From Rhizorhabdus dicambivorans (GTDB lineage: Bacteria; Pseudomonadota; Alphaproteobacteria; Sphingomonadales; Sphingomonadaceae): a DNA stretch of 64,000 nucleotides. Below, piece by piece: positions 26,308 through 33,919 of the stretch. The notes beneath the pieces were generated by a model. It saw only the letters and a program-made list of their open reading frames with translations, ran no database searches and was not told the DNA's origin. A program made the position numbers and the translations under genes. How positions within the stretch are numbered: position 1 is the stretch's first letter; each line of letters starts with the position of its first letter. The DNA is taken from assembly GCF_002355275.1 (NCBI RefSeq), contig NZ_CP023451.1, positions 124,001 through 188,000 on the forward strand, read 5' to 3'.

Positions 26308-27764
26308 GCGAGCATGCCCCAGCTACCCAGCGCCGGTACGCTGCATGCCCAGCCCAGCTCCTCCGAGACGCGCTTTGCCAGAACCTGGGCGCCGGTCGGC
26401 TCGCCATGGGTGACATAGACATGGCGTGGGGCCTCGTGCAGAGACCCGAGCCAGCGCATCAGCTCGTCACTGTCGGCATGGGCCGAGAGCATCGTCAGGT
26501 TGGCGACCTCGGCTTCGACCGGGATATACTCACCGTGGATCTTGATCGTCCGGGCGCCTCCGATCATGGCGGCGCCGCGGGTGCCCGCCGCCTGGAAGCC
26601 CGAGAAGAGGATGAGGTTCTTCCCATCCGGCGCGAAGCGCTTGAGATGGTGGAGCACGCGGCCGCCCGTCGCCATTCCACTGGCCGAGATGATGACCTTA
26701 GGGGCGGGGTTGGCGGTGAGTTCTTTGGATTCTTCCACTTCGCGCACATAGTGCGCGACCCCGCACGCCGCTTCACACTCGGCGCGTGTCAGGCGATGCT
26801 CGTCCATGAAATCGCACATCAGCCCGCTCGCGTTGATCGCCAGCGGGCTGTCGAGGAAGATCGGGATGTCGCGCAGACGGCCTTCGGCGCGCAGCCGGGA
26901 AAAATGGTAGAGCAGGGACTGGACGCGGCCCACGGCGAAGGCGGGGATCACCACGGTCCCGCCACGCTTGACGCACCGTTCGACATGGTCCCCCAGGGTC
27001 TTGGTCGGATCGACCTGTTCGTGGCGGCGATCGCCATAGGTGGATTCCACGAGGACATAATCGGCACGGGCAGGTGGCTCGGGATCCTTCATGACTGCGT
27101 CGCCATAGCGCCCGACATCACCTGAGAAGAGGATCGTGCGGCCCTTCCAATCGATCTCGATCGAGGCGGCGCCGAGGATGTGGCCGGCGCGATGATAGCG
27201 CGCCCTGATGCCGTCCGCGATCGGGTGCCACGCCCCGAACTCGACCGTGCGGAACAGCTGCAGCGCAAGGCGGGCGTCAGCCTGCGTGTAGAGCGGCAGC
27301 GCGGGCTGGTGCCTGGAAAAGCCGTGGCGATTGGCGAACTCCGCATCCTTTTCCTGGAGGTGCCCGCTGTCGGGGAGCAGAAGCTCGCACAAAGCTTCGG
27401 TCGCCCGGGTGCTGAGGACGGTCCCGTCCCAGTCAAGGCGCGCCATGCGTGGCAGCGCGCCGGAATGATCAAGATGCGCGTGCGTCAGCAGCAACAGGCC
27501 GACATCGGCAACCTCGGGCGCGATCGGCGCCCAATTGAGGCGGCGCAAATCCCTCGGACCCTGGAACAGGCCTGAATCGACCACGACCTGCGTATCGCCG
27601 TCGTCCACCAGATAGCGCGACCCTGTCACCGTTTCCGATGCGCCGAGGAACGCGACGCCAAGGCCGTCGGCAGGTCGCGTGGCGAGGTCGATCCTTGCTT
27701 CCCGTTCGAGCAGGTTCACCCCGACATGGCCGCGGGAATGATGCTTTTTCCTTTTCTTGTGCAT
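26304..27764 (-). CDS. Beta-CASP metallo-beta-lactamase-fold RNase
   Basis: A 486-residue CPSF/RNase J-like nuclease. Metal motifs appear in order: LTHAHLDHSG (HxHxDH), RAGHILGAASIE, ILFSGDVG, then beta-CASP motifs LVESTYGDR, VIPAFAVGRVQ, SASGMATGGRVLHHLK, and the terminal SAHADSDEL and VYVTHGEP. The ATG at 27764 is chosen because the following MHKKRKKHHSRGH basic leader joins the domain directly; the frame is open to 27917 without family similarity. It would cleave RNA and could release nucleoside monophosphates for the phosphorylase whose start overlaps its stop. Confidence 0.9.
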   Translation of the reverse strand: MHKKRKKHHSRGHVGVNLLEREARIDLATRPADGLGVAFLGASETVTGSRYLVDDGDTQVVVDSGLFQGPRDLRRLNWAPIAPEVADVGLLLLTHAHLDHSGALPRMARLDWDGTVLSTRATEALCELLLPDSGHLQEKDAEFANRHGFSRHQPALPLYTQADARLALQLFRTVEFGAWHPIADGIRARYHRAGHILGAASIEIDWKGRTILFSGDVGRYGDAVMKDPEPPARADYVLVESTYGDRRHEQVDPTKTLGDHVERCVKRGGTVVIPAFAVGRVQSLLYHFSRLRAEGRLRDIPIFLDSPLAINASGLMCDFMDEHRLTRAECEAACGVAHYVREVEESKELTANPAPKVIISASGMATGGRVLHHLKRFAPDGKNLILFSGFQAAGTRGAAMIGGARTIKIHGEYIPVEAEVANLTMLSAHADSDELMRWLGSLHEAPRHVYVTHGEPTGAQVLAKRVSEELGWACSVPALGSWGMLA

Positions 27765-28016
27765 GAACTCTGGCCTGCCTCTCACGCTTATTGTCCTTAG
27801 CGCAGCATTGGTGGACGACCAGCGCACGCCTATACGCAAAAGCCGCAGAATGACGGCCGCGTCATGACCACTGCGTAACGCCGATAGGGATGGTGAGGTT
27901 TGTGAACCAGCCGGCATCGCCTTCTTGGGCGAATGACGGACTTCGGTCTCTACTTATACCTTGCTCCCGGGACTCGGATCTATGCTCGCAAGACATTGGC
28001 GAGAGAAGAGCGGCAT

Positions 28017-28286
28017 ATGGACGGGCATGACCATCGCATGCGCAAGCGTGGAAAGATCGTTTTGATCGGCTTCCTGCTAGTCGCGGGCTTTTTCCTCATC
28101 ACCGAGCACACCGCACATTTCCTGGGTGTGTTGCCCTATCTGATCCTGCTCGCCTGTCCGCTCATGCACCTGTTCATGCATCACGGTCATGGCGGCCATC
28201 AGCATGGCCATGACCAGATGCCGGGTGCTGTCCCGACCGGACTGCCTGCGAATTCGAACGAGCGCGTGGAAGGGGGGCCGCGATGA
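28017..28286 (+). CDS. DUF2933-type small His-rich membrane protein
   Basis: An 89-residue protein with a basic His-containing N-terminus (MDGHDHRMRKRGK), two adjoining hydrophobic segments (IVLIGFLLVAGFFLITEH and LGVLPYLILLACPLMHLFMH) and a His-rich stretch (HHGHGGHQHGHD). This is the pattern of DUF2933 proteins, which are common in copper and other metal-resistance islands, but no activity is known. The ATG at 28017 is used instead of an upstream in-frame ATG because it starts the conserved leader. It overlaps the next gene by 4 bp. Confidence 0.75.
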   Translation: MDGHDHRMRKRGKIVLIGFLLVAGFFLITEHTAHFLGVLPYLILLACPLMHLFMHHGHGGHQHGHDQMPGAVPTGLPANSNERVEGGPR

Positions 28287-29011
28287 CGCATACCGATTAT
28301 GGCTATGGTCTTTGGGGGCTGGCGCTGGTCAACGCCTCCGTGTTCATCCTATTCGCGTACAGCTTCTTCAAACCCGCCACCGGGCGCGACTGGCGCAGCT
28401 TCGGCGCATTCAGCGCATTCATCGTTGCACTCTTCGCCGAAATGTATGGCTTCCCGCTCACCATCTTCTTGCTCTCGGGTTGGCTCCAGTCGCATTTCCC
28501 CGGCCTCGACTGGTGGAGCCACGATGCCGGCCATCTGCTCGAGATGATGTTCGGCTGGAGGGTCAACCCACATTTTGGCCCGTTCCATCTTGCCAGCTTC
28601 GTGCTGATCGGCGCGGGCTTCTGGCTGATCTCGGCCGGATGGGCGCCGCTTCACGCAGCCCAGCGCGTTCACAAGCCCGCAACGACGGGAATCTATGCCA
28701 AGGTTCGCCATCCGCAATATATCGGGTTCATCCTCGTGATGCTCGGATTTCTGCTGCAATGGCCGACGTTACTGACGCTCGCCATGTTTCCGGTGTTGGT
28801 GGTGATGTATATTCGCCTTGCCCGGCATGAGGAGAAGGCGGCGCTCGCGGAATTTGGCCAGGCATATCGTGCGTATATGGACCGCGTACCCGCCTTTGTT
28901 CCGCGGCTACGTGGTCGGTCGGCTCGTTTCTCCGACTCCAACCCCGCTCGGGGGGAGGCGGCAGGTAAGGCGATGAGGCCCGAAGAGCAAGCTCCGCCGC
29001 GCCGAGGCTGA
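28283..29011 (+). CDS. Isoprenylcysteine methyltransferase-like membrane protein
   Basis: A 242-residue polytopic membrane protein of the ICMT/PEMT-like family. Near residues 130-170 is the family signature GIYAKVRHPQYIGFILVMLGF, followed by a loop RLARHEEKAALAEFGQAYRAYMDRVPAFVP typical of the SAM-binding C-terminus. These proteins are frequent next to DUF2933 genes and metal transporters; the methyl acceptor in bacteria is mostly unknown. The last about 30 residues are low-complexity and may be a poorly conserved extension. Confidence 0.85.
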   Translation: MTHTDYGYGLWGLALVNASVFILFAYSFFKPATGRDWRSFGAFSAFIVALFAEMYGFPLTIFLLSGWLQSHFPGLDWWSHDAGHLLEMMFGWRVNPHFGPFHLASFVLIGAGFWLISAGWAPLHAAQRVHKPATTGIYAKVRHPQYIGFILVMLGFLLQWPTLLTLAMFPVLVVMYIRLARHEEKAALAEFGQAYRAYMDRVPAFVPRLRGRSARFSDSNPARGEAAGKAMRPEEQAPPRRG

Positions 29012-29423
29012 GGGGTTGGACGCTTCGCCGCGTATTATATTCGAACGGTGACGCACGCATCAGGCGCGTTGCACTGCGGTACTTTGATTTGTCGGGAGTA
29101 GCTTCACTTGATTTGGCGGATCGCGTGACATGAAATCCGTCGTGGTGCCCCAGAGTCGTCCCTCATCGGACCTTCGCGCATCGGCAAATCGTGATGTCAA
29201 AAAGCGCCTTCCCTCATCTGCTCTTCACTGGGACGAAGACGTACCAAGGCAGTGGTGGTCACAAGTTCGGCCGCTCGCCGCCGCCGTTCGCGCACGCCCT
29301 CCGCAATTGTCCATGAGCGGGTCGGCGACCCTCCAAGCACCGCCAAGCCGGGCCCGACGGAACCGCGAACGGCGTAGCTGACTCAGTCCGGCCGTGCGCC
29401 TTTTAGGGTGAGAAAGTAACTGG
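29012..29423. other. Intergenic stretch without supported gene
   Basis: About 410 bases between the ICMT-like gene and the HxlR regulator. A plus-strand frame at 29130-29381 (83 codons) has Arg/Ser/Pro-rich composition and no ribosome site, so I do not call it. Two TTGATTTG-type direct matches (near 29083 and 29108) are visible but do not form an FNR palindrome. Confidence 0.6.
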
Positions 29424-29765
29424 ATGTGCATCGAGTCAGAAAGACAGCTTTTTCAAGCGATAGACCCTGCGGCGGCCGACGCGATATTCCATACATTGAG
29501 TGCCCGATGGGTGTTGCACATCCTGGTAGCCCTGAGCAAAGACGAGCTGCGATTTACATCCATTCGTCGAGCCATACCGAAAATCAGCGCTAATGTGCTC
29601 ACGGTCCGCCTACGGGAATTGGAAGGCGTATCTCTGGTCTCGCGAATGATGTCGCCACCGCCTGAATCCTATCAACTCTATGGCTTGGGGCCATTGGCGC
29701 ATGGTTTGAGACCTGCGCTCCAACATCTGGAGCAATGGAGGACTAAGCTCAGCTTACTCGAATGA
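29424..29765 (+). CDS. HxlR-family transcriptional regulator
   Basis: A 113-residue winged-helix regulator. The HxlR pattern is clear: DAIFHTLSARWVLHILVALSKDELRFTSIRRAIPKISANVLTVRLRELE followed by the wing SLVSRMMSPPPESYQLYGLGPLAHGLRPALQHLEQW. These dimeric regulators respond to redox state, aldehydes or unknown ligands. There is no conserved HxlR N-terminal Cys-Pro motif; a single Cys is at position 2. No adjacent divergent target gene is evident. Confidence 0.85.
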   Translation: MCIESERQLFQAIDPAAADAIFHTLSARWVLHILVALSKDELRFTSIRRAIPKISANVLTVRLRELEGVSLVSRMMSPPPESYQLYGLGPLAHGLRPALQHLEQWRTKLSLLE

Positions 29766-29789
29766 AATGCAGCGTTTTAGGTCGATGCT

Positions 29790-30260
29790 TTATCGTCGAC
29801 TGCGTTGAGACCACTCAACAGTGGATTTCCTGCTCCCCCGTGGTTGGCCCCTCGGCAGGAGAACAGCCGCGATCTCATCGTAGCTGATCGGGTGGACACG
29901 GTCGCTCGTGCGGAAACGCGCGATGTCCAACGTGTCGTCGCCGAACGTCACAGCAATCGAGTTTATGAGATAGGCTCGCTCCCGGGAGTAGGGCAGCATC
30001 CAGATCACTCGTTTTGTCGCGATATTTTGGCGTAGTCTGGTCAGTTTGAGCGTTAGCTGTCGGCTCGGCTGATCGTTGGATCCGACGGCGAGGACGGTGG
30101 TGCCATATAGCCTGGCGGGTTTACGCCACGCCAGTATCTGGTCGATGGTAGCGCCTGCCTCGACCACCGAATCGCACCCACTGGCGTATCGGTTATTGAT
30201 CGCTCCCGACAGTCCGACGCCAATGCTGTCACCGATAACAAGGCACGCGAACATGCACAT
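29790..30260 (-). CDS. SGNH/GDSL hydrolase-like small protein
   Basis: A 156-residue protein with the Ser-nucleophile block LVIGDSIGVGL near the N-terminus, a VLAVGSNDQP block (SGNH block III-like, with Gly and Asn) and a C-terminal Asp-x-x-His (SDRVHPISYDEIA). The frame is open to 30386, but the ATG at 30260 or 30254 is the natural start, leaving a short hydrophobic leader before the GDS motif. Such small GDSL proteins are frequent in plasmids and islands of sphingomonads and rhizobia; the substrate is unknown. Before the IS66 insertion it lay directly downstream of the interrupted gene. Confidence 0.65.
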   Translation of the reverse strand: MCMFACLVIGDSIGVGLSGAINNRYASGCDSVVEAGATIDQILAWRKPARLYGTTVLAVGSNDQPSRQLTLKLTRLRQNIATKRVIWMLPYSRERAYLINSIAVTFGDDTLDIARFRTSDRVHPISYDEIAAVLLPRGQPRGSRKSTVEWSQRSRR

Positions 30261-30324
30261 CCTCGTGTAGAGAGGCGACTGAGATTGCCGGACGGTACAG
30301 AACTTGGAACCAACTCGGCCTTGC

Positions 30325-30378
30325 TTAGTCTTCCATTGCCATAACGTGTGCAGCAAGCGCCGACACGTCGGCATGGCC
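30325..30378 (-). pseudogene. 3' remnant of the gene split by IS66
   Basis: On the minus strand these bases read HADVSALAAHVMAMED and stop (TAA at 30325-30327). Joined across the target duplication to the frame at 33203-33480, they restore an uninterrupted 107-residue protein. It has no start of its own and is a separated tail. Confidence 0.8.
30371..30378. repeat. IS66 target-site duplication, left copy
   Basis: GCATGGCC directly abuts the left end of the element and recurs directly after its right end (33203-33210). Eight bases is the IS66 family standard. Confidence 0.9.
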
Positions 30379-30394
30379 GTATGCATCCGGCGAG
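30379..30394. repeat. IS66 left terminal inverted repeat
   Basis: GTATGCATCCGGCGAG, matching the complement of the right end at 14 of 16 positions. Confidence 0.9.
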
Positions 30395-30462
30395 ACGCGC
30401 CTTGTCGTGAGGTAGGGGCCTGCTCTTAAGAACGCTCTCGAGAGCACGCTTAGGAGCAGTGG

Positions 30463-30810
30463 ATGCGGCAGATCACGGTGATGACTGGGCCGGAACGGCG
30501 GCGGCGCTGGAGCGACGAGGAACGGCTCCAGATTTTGGCAGAAGCCTTTGCGCCTGGGGCCAGCGTTTTGGCTGTGGCGCGTCGGCACGATATTTCCACG
30601 GCGCGCATTTACACGTGGCGCAACAAGCTGCGGCAGCCGCCCGCCCTGACGGAGTTCGCCCAGGCGGTGGTTGACGATGGCGAACAGCAGAATGCGCACC
30701 AGGCCGCAATGCCGGTAATCATCGTGGATCTGGGTGGCAAAGGGCGCGTGAGCATATCTGCGTCGGCACCAGCTGCCTTGGTGTCGGCAGCGCTCAAGGC
30801 CCTGCGATGA
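30463..30810 (+). CDS. tnpA: IS66 TnpA accessory protein
   Basis: A 115-residue IS66 OrfA protein. The HTH is RRRRWSDEERLQILAEAFAPGASVLAVARRHDISTARIYTWRNKLR, shared with the IS3/IS66 OrfA class. The C-terminal half (PVIIVDLGGKGRVSISASAPAALVSAALKAL) is also characteristic. It is needed with TnpB and TnpC for transposition. The stop overlaps tnpB by 4 bp. Confidence 0.93.
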   Translation: MRQITVMTGPERRRRWSDEERLQILAEAFAPGASVLAVARRHDISTARIYTWRNKLRQPPALTEFAQAVVDDGEQQNAHQAAMPVIIVDLGGKGRVSISASAPAALVSAALKALR

Positions 30811-31148
30811 TCCCAGCTGGCGCGCGGGTGTGGATTGCGATGGGCCACACAGATATGCGGCGCGGCATGCAGAGCTTGGCAGCAATGGTGCAGCAGAGCT
30901 TCTCGCGAGACCCATTTGCCGGCGATCTTTGGGTCTTTCGCGGGCGCAGCGGGGCGCTTGTGAAGATAATCTGGCACGACGGCCTGGGGATGTCGTTATA
31001 TTCGAAGCGATTGGAACGAGGGAAGTTCATTTGGCCCGCCGCGAAGGACGGCGTGGTGTCGCTGACGAGCTCACAGCTGGCCTGTCTGCTCGACGGAGTG
31101 GACTGGCGGAACCCGCAATATAGCTGGCGCCCACAGAGCGCAGGATAG
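30807..31148 (+). CDS. tnpB: IS66 TnpB accessory protein
   Basis: A 113-residue IS66 OrfB (IS66 Orf2) protein. Recognisable family stretches: VWIAMGHTDMRRGMQSLAAMVQQSF, FAGDLWVFRGRSGALVKIIWHDGLGMSLYSKRLERGKFIWP. It is translationally coupled to tnpA through an ATGA overlap. The molecular role is undefined, but it is required for transposition in tested members. Confidence 0.95.
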   Translation: MIPAGARVWIAMGHTDMRRGMQSLAAMVQQSFSRDPFAGDLWVFRGRSGALVKIIWHDGLGMSLYSKRLERGKFIWPAAKDGVVSLTSSQLACLLDGVDWRNPQYSWRPQSAG

Positions 31149-31219
31149 GCGCAGATTTTCTCGGCGGAGGCTGCATTTTCCGCTTCATCCGGGAGGTTTT
31201 CTATGATTCCATCCAAGTT

Positions 31220-32884
31220 GTGGACGCCGCCGTTTCGCCCCTGCCTGACGATATCGAAGCGCTCAAGGCGTTGGTACGGCTCAGTGCGCAGCGCGCCGAT
31301 GAAGCCGAACAGCGGGCCACGAGCGCTGAAGCAGAACTGGCCAATGCCCGTGCCCGGGAGAGCGCCACCGAGGCGTTGATCTCGCACTACAAGTTGCAGA
31401 TCGCCAAGCTCAGGCGCGAGCAGTACGGCCCCAGCGCCGAACGCACCCGCCGGCTTCTTGCGCAGATGGAGTTTGAGCTCGAAGATTTGGAGGCCGACGC
31501 CGCCGAAGATAATCTGGCCGCCGAGACCGCCGCGACAAAGGCGACGAACGTCACCGCCTTTGAGCGCAAGAGGCCAGTTAAAAAACCGTTCCCCGACCAT
31601 TTGCCCCGCGACCGCGTCGTCGTTCCGGCGCCCTGTTCCTGTCCGGCCTGTGGCGGCATGCGCCTGTCGAAGCTGGGCGAGGATGTAACCGAGACGCTGG
31701 AGGTAATCCCGCGTGCCTGGAAGGTCATCCAGACCGTACGCGAGAAGTTCTCCTGCCGTGACTGCGAGAAGATCACGCAGCCGCCCGCGCCATTCCATGT
31801 CGTGCCGCGTGGCTGGGCAGGGCCAAGCTTCCTCGCCATGCTGCTGTTCGAGAAGTATGGGCAGCACCAGCCGCTCAACCGCCAGGCGGAGCGCTTCGCT
31901 CGCGAAGGCGTGCCGCTGAGCGTCTCCACGCTTGCCGATCAGGTTGGTGCGGCGTCCTTCGCCTTGATGCCCATCTTTCGGCTGATCGAGGCCCATGTCT
32001 TTGCCGCCGAGCGCGTGCATGGCGACGATACCACCGTGCCGGTCATGGCCAAGGGCAAGACCGATACCGGTAGATTATGGGATTATGTCCGGGATGACCG
32101 CCCGTTCGGCGGCGCCGATCCGCCGGCGGTGGTTTTCTATTATTCGCGCGACCGGCGCGGGGAACATCCCCAGGCGCACCTCGCGTCCTGGTCCGGGATT
32201 CTGCAGGCTGATGCCTATGCGGGCTATTTTGAGCTGTACGCTCCCAACCGCCAGCCTGGTCTCATCCTGGAGGCAGGATGCTTTGCTCACGCGCGCAGGA
32301 AGTTCTTCGAACTTGCTGACGTCGAGGGCGCTGCGCGCAAGAAGAGCCGCGGCGAGCGGACTGGCCCGATCTATCCGATTGCGCTGAAGGCGGTGCAGAA
32401 GCTGGACGCCCTGTTCGACGTTGAGCGCGGTATCAACGGCAAGACACCAGCGGAGCGGCTTGCCGCCCGTCAGGAGTTGAGCGCGCCACTGATCGCCGAA
32501 CTGCACGACTGGTTGAACGCCCAACTCGCCAAGCTGTCGCGTAACCATGATCTCGCCAAGGCTATCAACTATATGCTCCGGCGCTGGGACTCCTTCACCC
32601 GCTTCCTCGTCGATGGCAGGGTATGCCTCACGAACAACGCAGCGGAACGGGCGCTACGCTGTGTGCCACTCGGGCGGAAAGCATGGCTATTTTGCGGCTC
32701 CGATCGCGGCGGTCAGCGCGCCGCCATCATGTTTTCACTCATTCAAAGCTGTCGCCTCAACGACCTCGATCCCCAGGCTTGGCTCGCCGACGTCCTTGCC
32801 CGCATCGCCGGTCATCCGGCTAATCGGCTTGGCGATCTGCTCCCATGGAATTGGAAACCAACAGCGTTGAAGCTGGAGCCGTGA
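31220..32884 (+). CDS. tnpC: IS66 transposase TnpC
   Basis: A 554-residue DDE transposase from a GTG start. An N-terminal coiled coil (ALVRLSAQRADEAEQRATSAEAELA) is followed by a zinc-binding segment (PAPCSCPACGG with a second Cys pair FSCRDCEK), then the catalytic core with HGDDTTVPVM, LQADAYAGYFELY and the C-terminal LTNNAAERALRCVPLGRKAWLF. Full family length and no internal stop, so probably active. Confidence 0.95.
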   Translation: MDAAVSPLPDDIEALKALVRLSAQRADEAEQRATSAEAELANARARESATEALISHYKLQIAKLRREQYGPSAERTRRLLAQMEFELEDLEADAAEDNLAAETAATKATNVTAFERKRPVKKPFPDHLPRDRVVVPAPCSCPACGGMRLSKLGEDVTETLEVIPRAWKVIQTVREKFSCRDCEKITQPPAPFHVVPRGWAGPSFLAMLLFEKYGQHQPLNRQAERFAREGVPLSVSTLADQVGAASFALMPIFRLIEAHVFAAERVHGDDTTVPVMAKGKTDTGRLWDYVRDDRPFGGADPPAVVFYYSRDRRGEHPQAHLASWSGILQADAYAGYFELYAPNRQPGLILEAGCFAHARRKFFELADVEGAARKKSRGERTGPIYPIALKAVQKLDALFDVERGINGKTPAERLAARQELSAPLIAELHDWLNAQLAKLSRNHDLAKAINYMLRRWDSFTRFLVDGRVCLTNNAAERALRCVPLGRKAWLFCGSDRGGQRAAIMFSLIQSCRLNDLDPQAWLADVLARIAGHPANRLGDLLPWNWKPTALKLEP

Positions 32885-32901
32885 CCTCATAGCATCACGG
32901 C

Positions 32902-33147
32902 ATGGAATTTGACCCGCAACCCGAACTGATTGAATCCTCTCTCTGCCGGTCCATCGAACAGGCGGGCGTACGGCTGACCATCAACATCGTGCGGCTCGCC
33001 ACCGAACGTGGTTGGTCCCTCGAGGTCGTCAACGAGCACGGCACCTCGACGGTCTGGGACAATCTATTCCCCACCGACCGCGATGCCGATGCTGCATTCC
33101 GCGATGTGCTCGCTCAAGAAGGCGTCGAGGCCTTCCTCGGCAAGTAA
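32902..33147 (+). CDS. Small IS66 passenger protein
   Basis: An 81-residue frame inside the IS, 17 bp after tnpC (MEFDPQPELIESSLCRSIEQAGVRL..., ending EGVEAFLGK). It is compact, acidic and has neither membrane segment nor known catalytic motif. Its place between tnpC and the right terminal repeat makes it part of the mobile unit. I have the impression that similar short proteins accompany IS66 copies in alphaproteobacteria; the function is unknown. Confidence 0.7.
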   Translation: MEFDPQPELIESSLCRSIEQAGVRLTINIVRLATERGWSLEVVNEHGTSTVWDNLFPTDRDADAAFRDVLAQEGVEAFLGK

Positions 33148-33186
33148 GATGCCAAAACCCCCAGCAAACCGTCAGTAGCCGCGGTC

Positions 33187-33202
33187 CTCACCGGATGCGT
33201 AC
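33187..33202. repeat. IS66 right terminal inverted repeat
   Basis: The complement reads GTACGCATCCGGTGAG, pairing with the left end. Confidence 0.9.
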
Positions 33203-33210
33203 GCATGGCC
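33203..33210. repeat. IS66 target-site duplication, right copy
   Basis: GCATGGCC, identical to 30371-30378. Confidence 0.9.
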
Positions 33211-33634
33211 TAGGATATAGGATGCACCCGTCTCGGAAAAGAATAGTTTGACGCGCTGCTCTTCTGAGGCGGGGGTAGAGGTCAGCACCGCCACGTCAGA
33301 ATTCTTCCAGAAGGCGTCGACAAAATTTACAAGTTCAGACCAGGCCTTATCACTGTCGTCGTGAACCGTGATGCGCTCTCGCCCACGATAGAGTATCACA
33401 AGAACCGATACCTGCATGACACCTTGAAGCTCGCCCTGTGTACCTACCAATTTATGAACTGTCTCCAGGCTGCTGACCATGCTAAGCCCGACGCCGTTCG
33501 AGATCGCTGAAAATCGTCTCCAAATTGGAGCAACTTTGCGTGTGTAGTCGATTGATTGCGACTGGTGTAAGTCTCATGGAAACGACGGCCGTGGTCGACT
33601 GATACGACCAGAGCGGATGGAAGGGTTGTGAACC

Positions 33635-33904
33635 GTGGAACATCTTTCGGCCGCGGAGCTTCAGAATTGGATCGCGCTCTATGCCGCTGCGGGGCTTTGC
33701 TGCGCCCTTGCTCTTATCATGTCCTTGGGTTTCATCACCGTCGAGCTGTGCCGCGAACGGACATGGGAAACGGTCACCACGCCGAGGAACCTGCTCCGGC
33801 TCATCCCTAAAACCTGGTGGAGATGGCAGAAGCTGTACCTGCTTTCGACCCCTGTTACGCTTGCCATCGTGAGTGCATTCGCCATGACATTGTCTTGGCC
33901 TTAG
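33635..33904 (+). CDS. Small two-span membrane protein, unknown
   Basis: An 89-residue protein from a GTG start (an earlier-register ATG exists in another frame only). Two membrane helices (YAAAGLCCALALIMSLGFITVEL and LYLLSTPVTLAIVSAFAMTL) are separated by a basic, Trp-rich loop (RNLLRLIPKTWWRWQK). No family is recognised. It lies at the edge of the conjugation region, so it may be an accessory envelope protein. Confidence 0.5.
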   Translation: MEHLSAAELQNWIALYAAAGLCCALALIMSLGFITVELCRERTWETVTTPRNLLRLIPKTWWRWQKLYLLSTPVTLAIVSAFAMTLSWP

Positions 33905-33919
33905 GGCTACGCCCTTCCA

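Larger units (their letters stand above)
30379..33202 (+). mobile_element. Complete IS66-family insertion sequence
   Basis: A 2,824-bp element bounded by imperfect terminal repeats (GTATGCATCCGGCGAG at the left, GTACGCATCCGGTGAG as complement of the right end; 14 of 16 match) and flanked by the 8-bp duplication GCATGGCC. It carries tnpA, tnpB (overlapping by 4 bp) and tnpC as in canonical IS66, plus a small passenger gene after tnpC. All three transposition genes look intact. It sits inside the 3' end of a minus-strand gene. Confidence 0.95.
33172..33480 (-). pseudogene. Small gene interrupted near its 3' end by IS66
   Basis: A frame from the ATG at 33480 encodes MVSSLETVHKLVGTQGELQGVMQV... 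with a beta-rich domain (VLVILYRGRERITVHDD; VKLFFSETGASYILGHA). At 33203 it enters the IS66 right end and finishes with an IS-encoded tail (YASGEDRGY). Removing the IS and one target copy restores a tail of DVSALAAHVMAMED at 30325-30370, total 107 residues. The chimeric protein still keeps about 93 native residues, so some activity may survive. No family is recognised. Confidence 0.75.

Noticed and set aside
29130-29381. 83-codon frame before the HxlR gene
   Set aside because: Basic, Pro/Ser-rich composition and no ribosome site; looks like chance.
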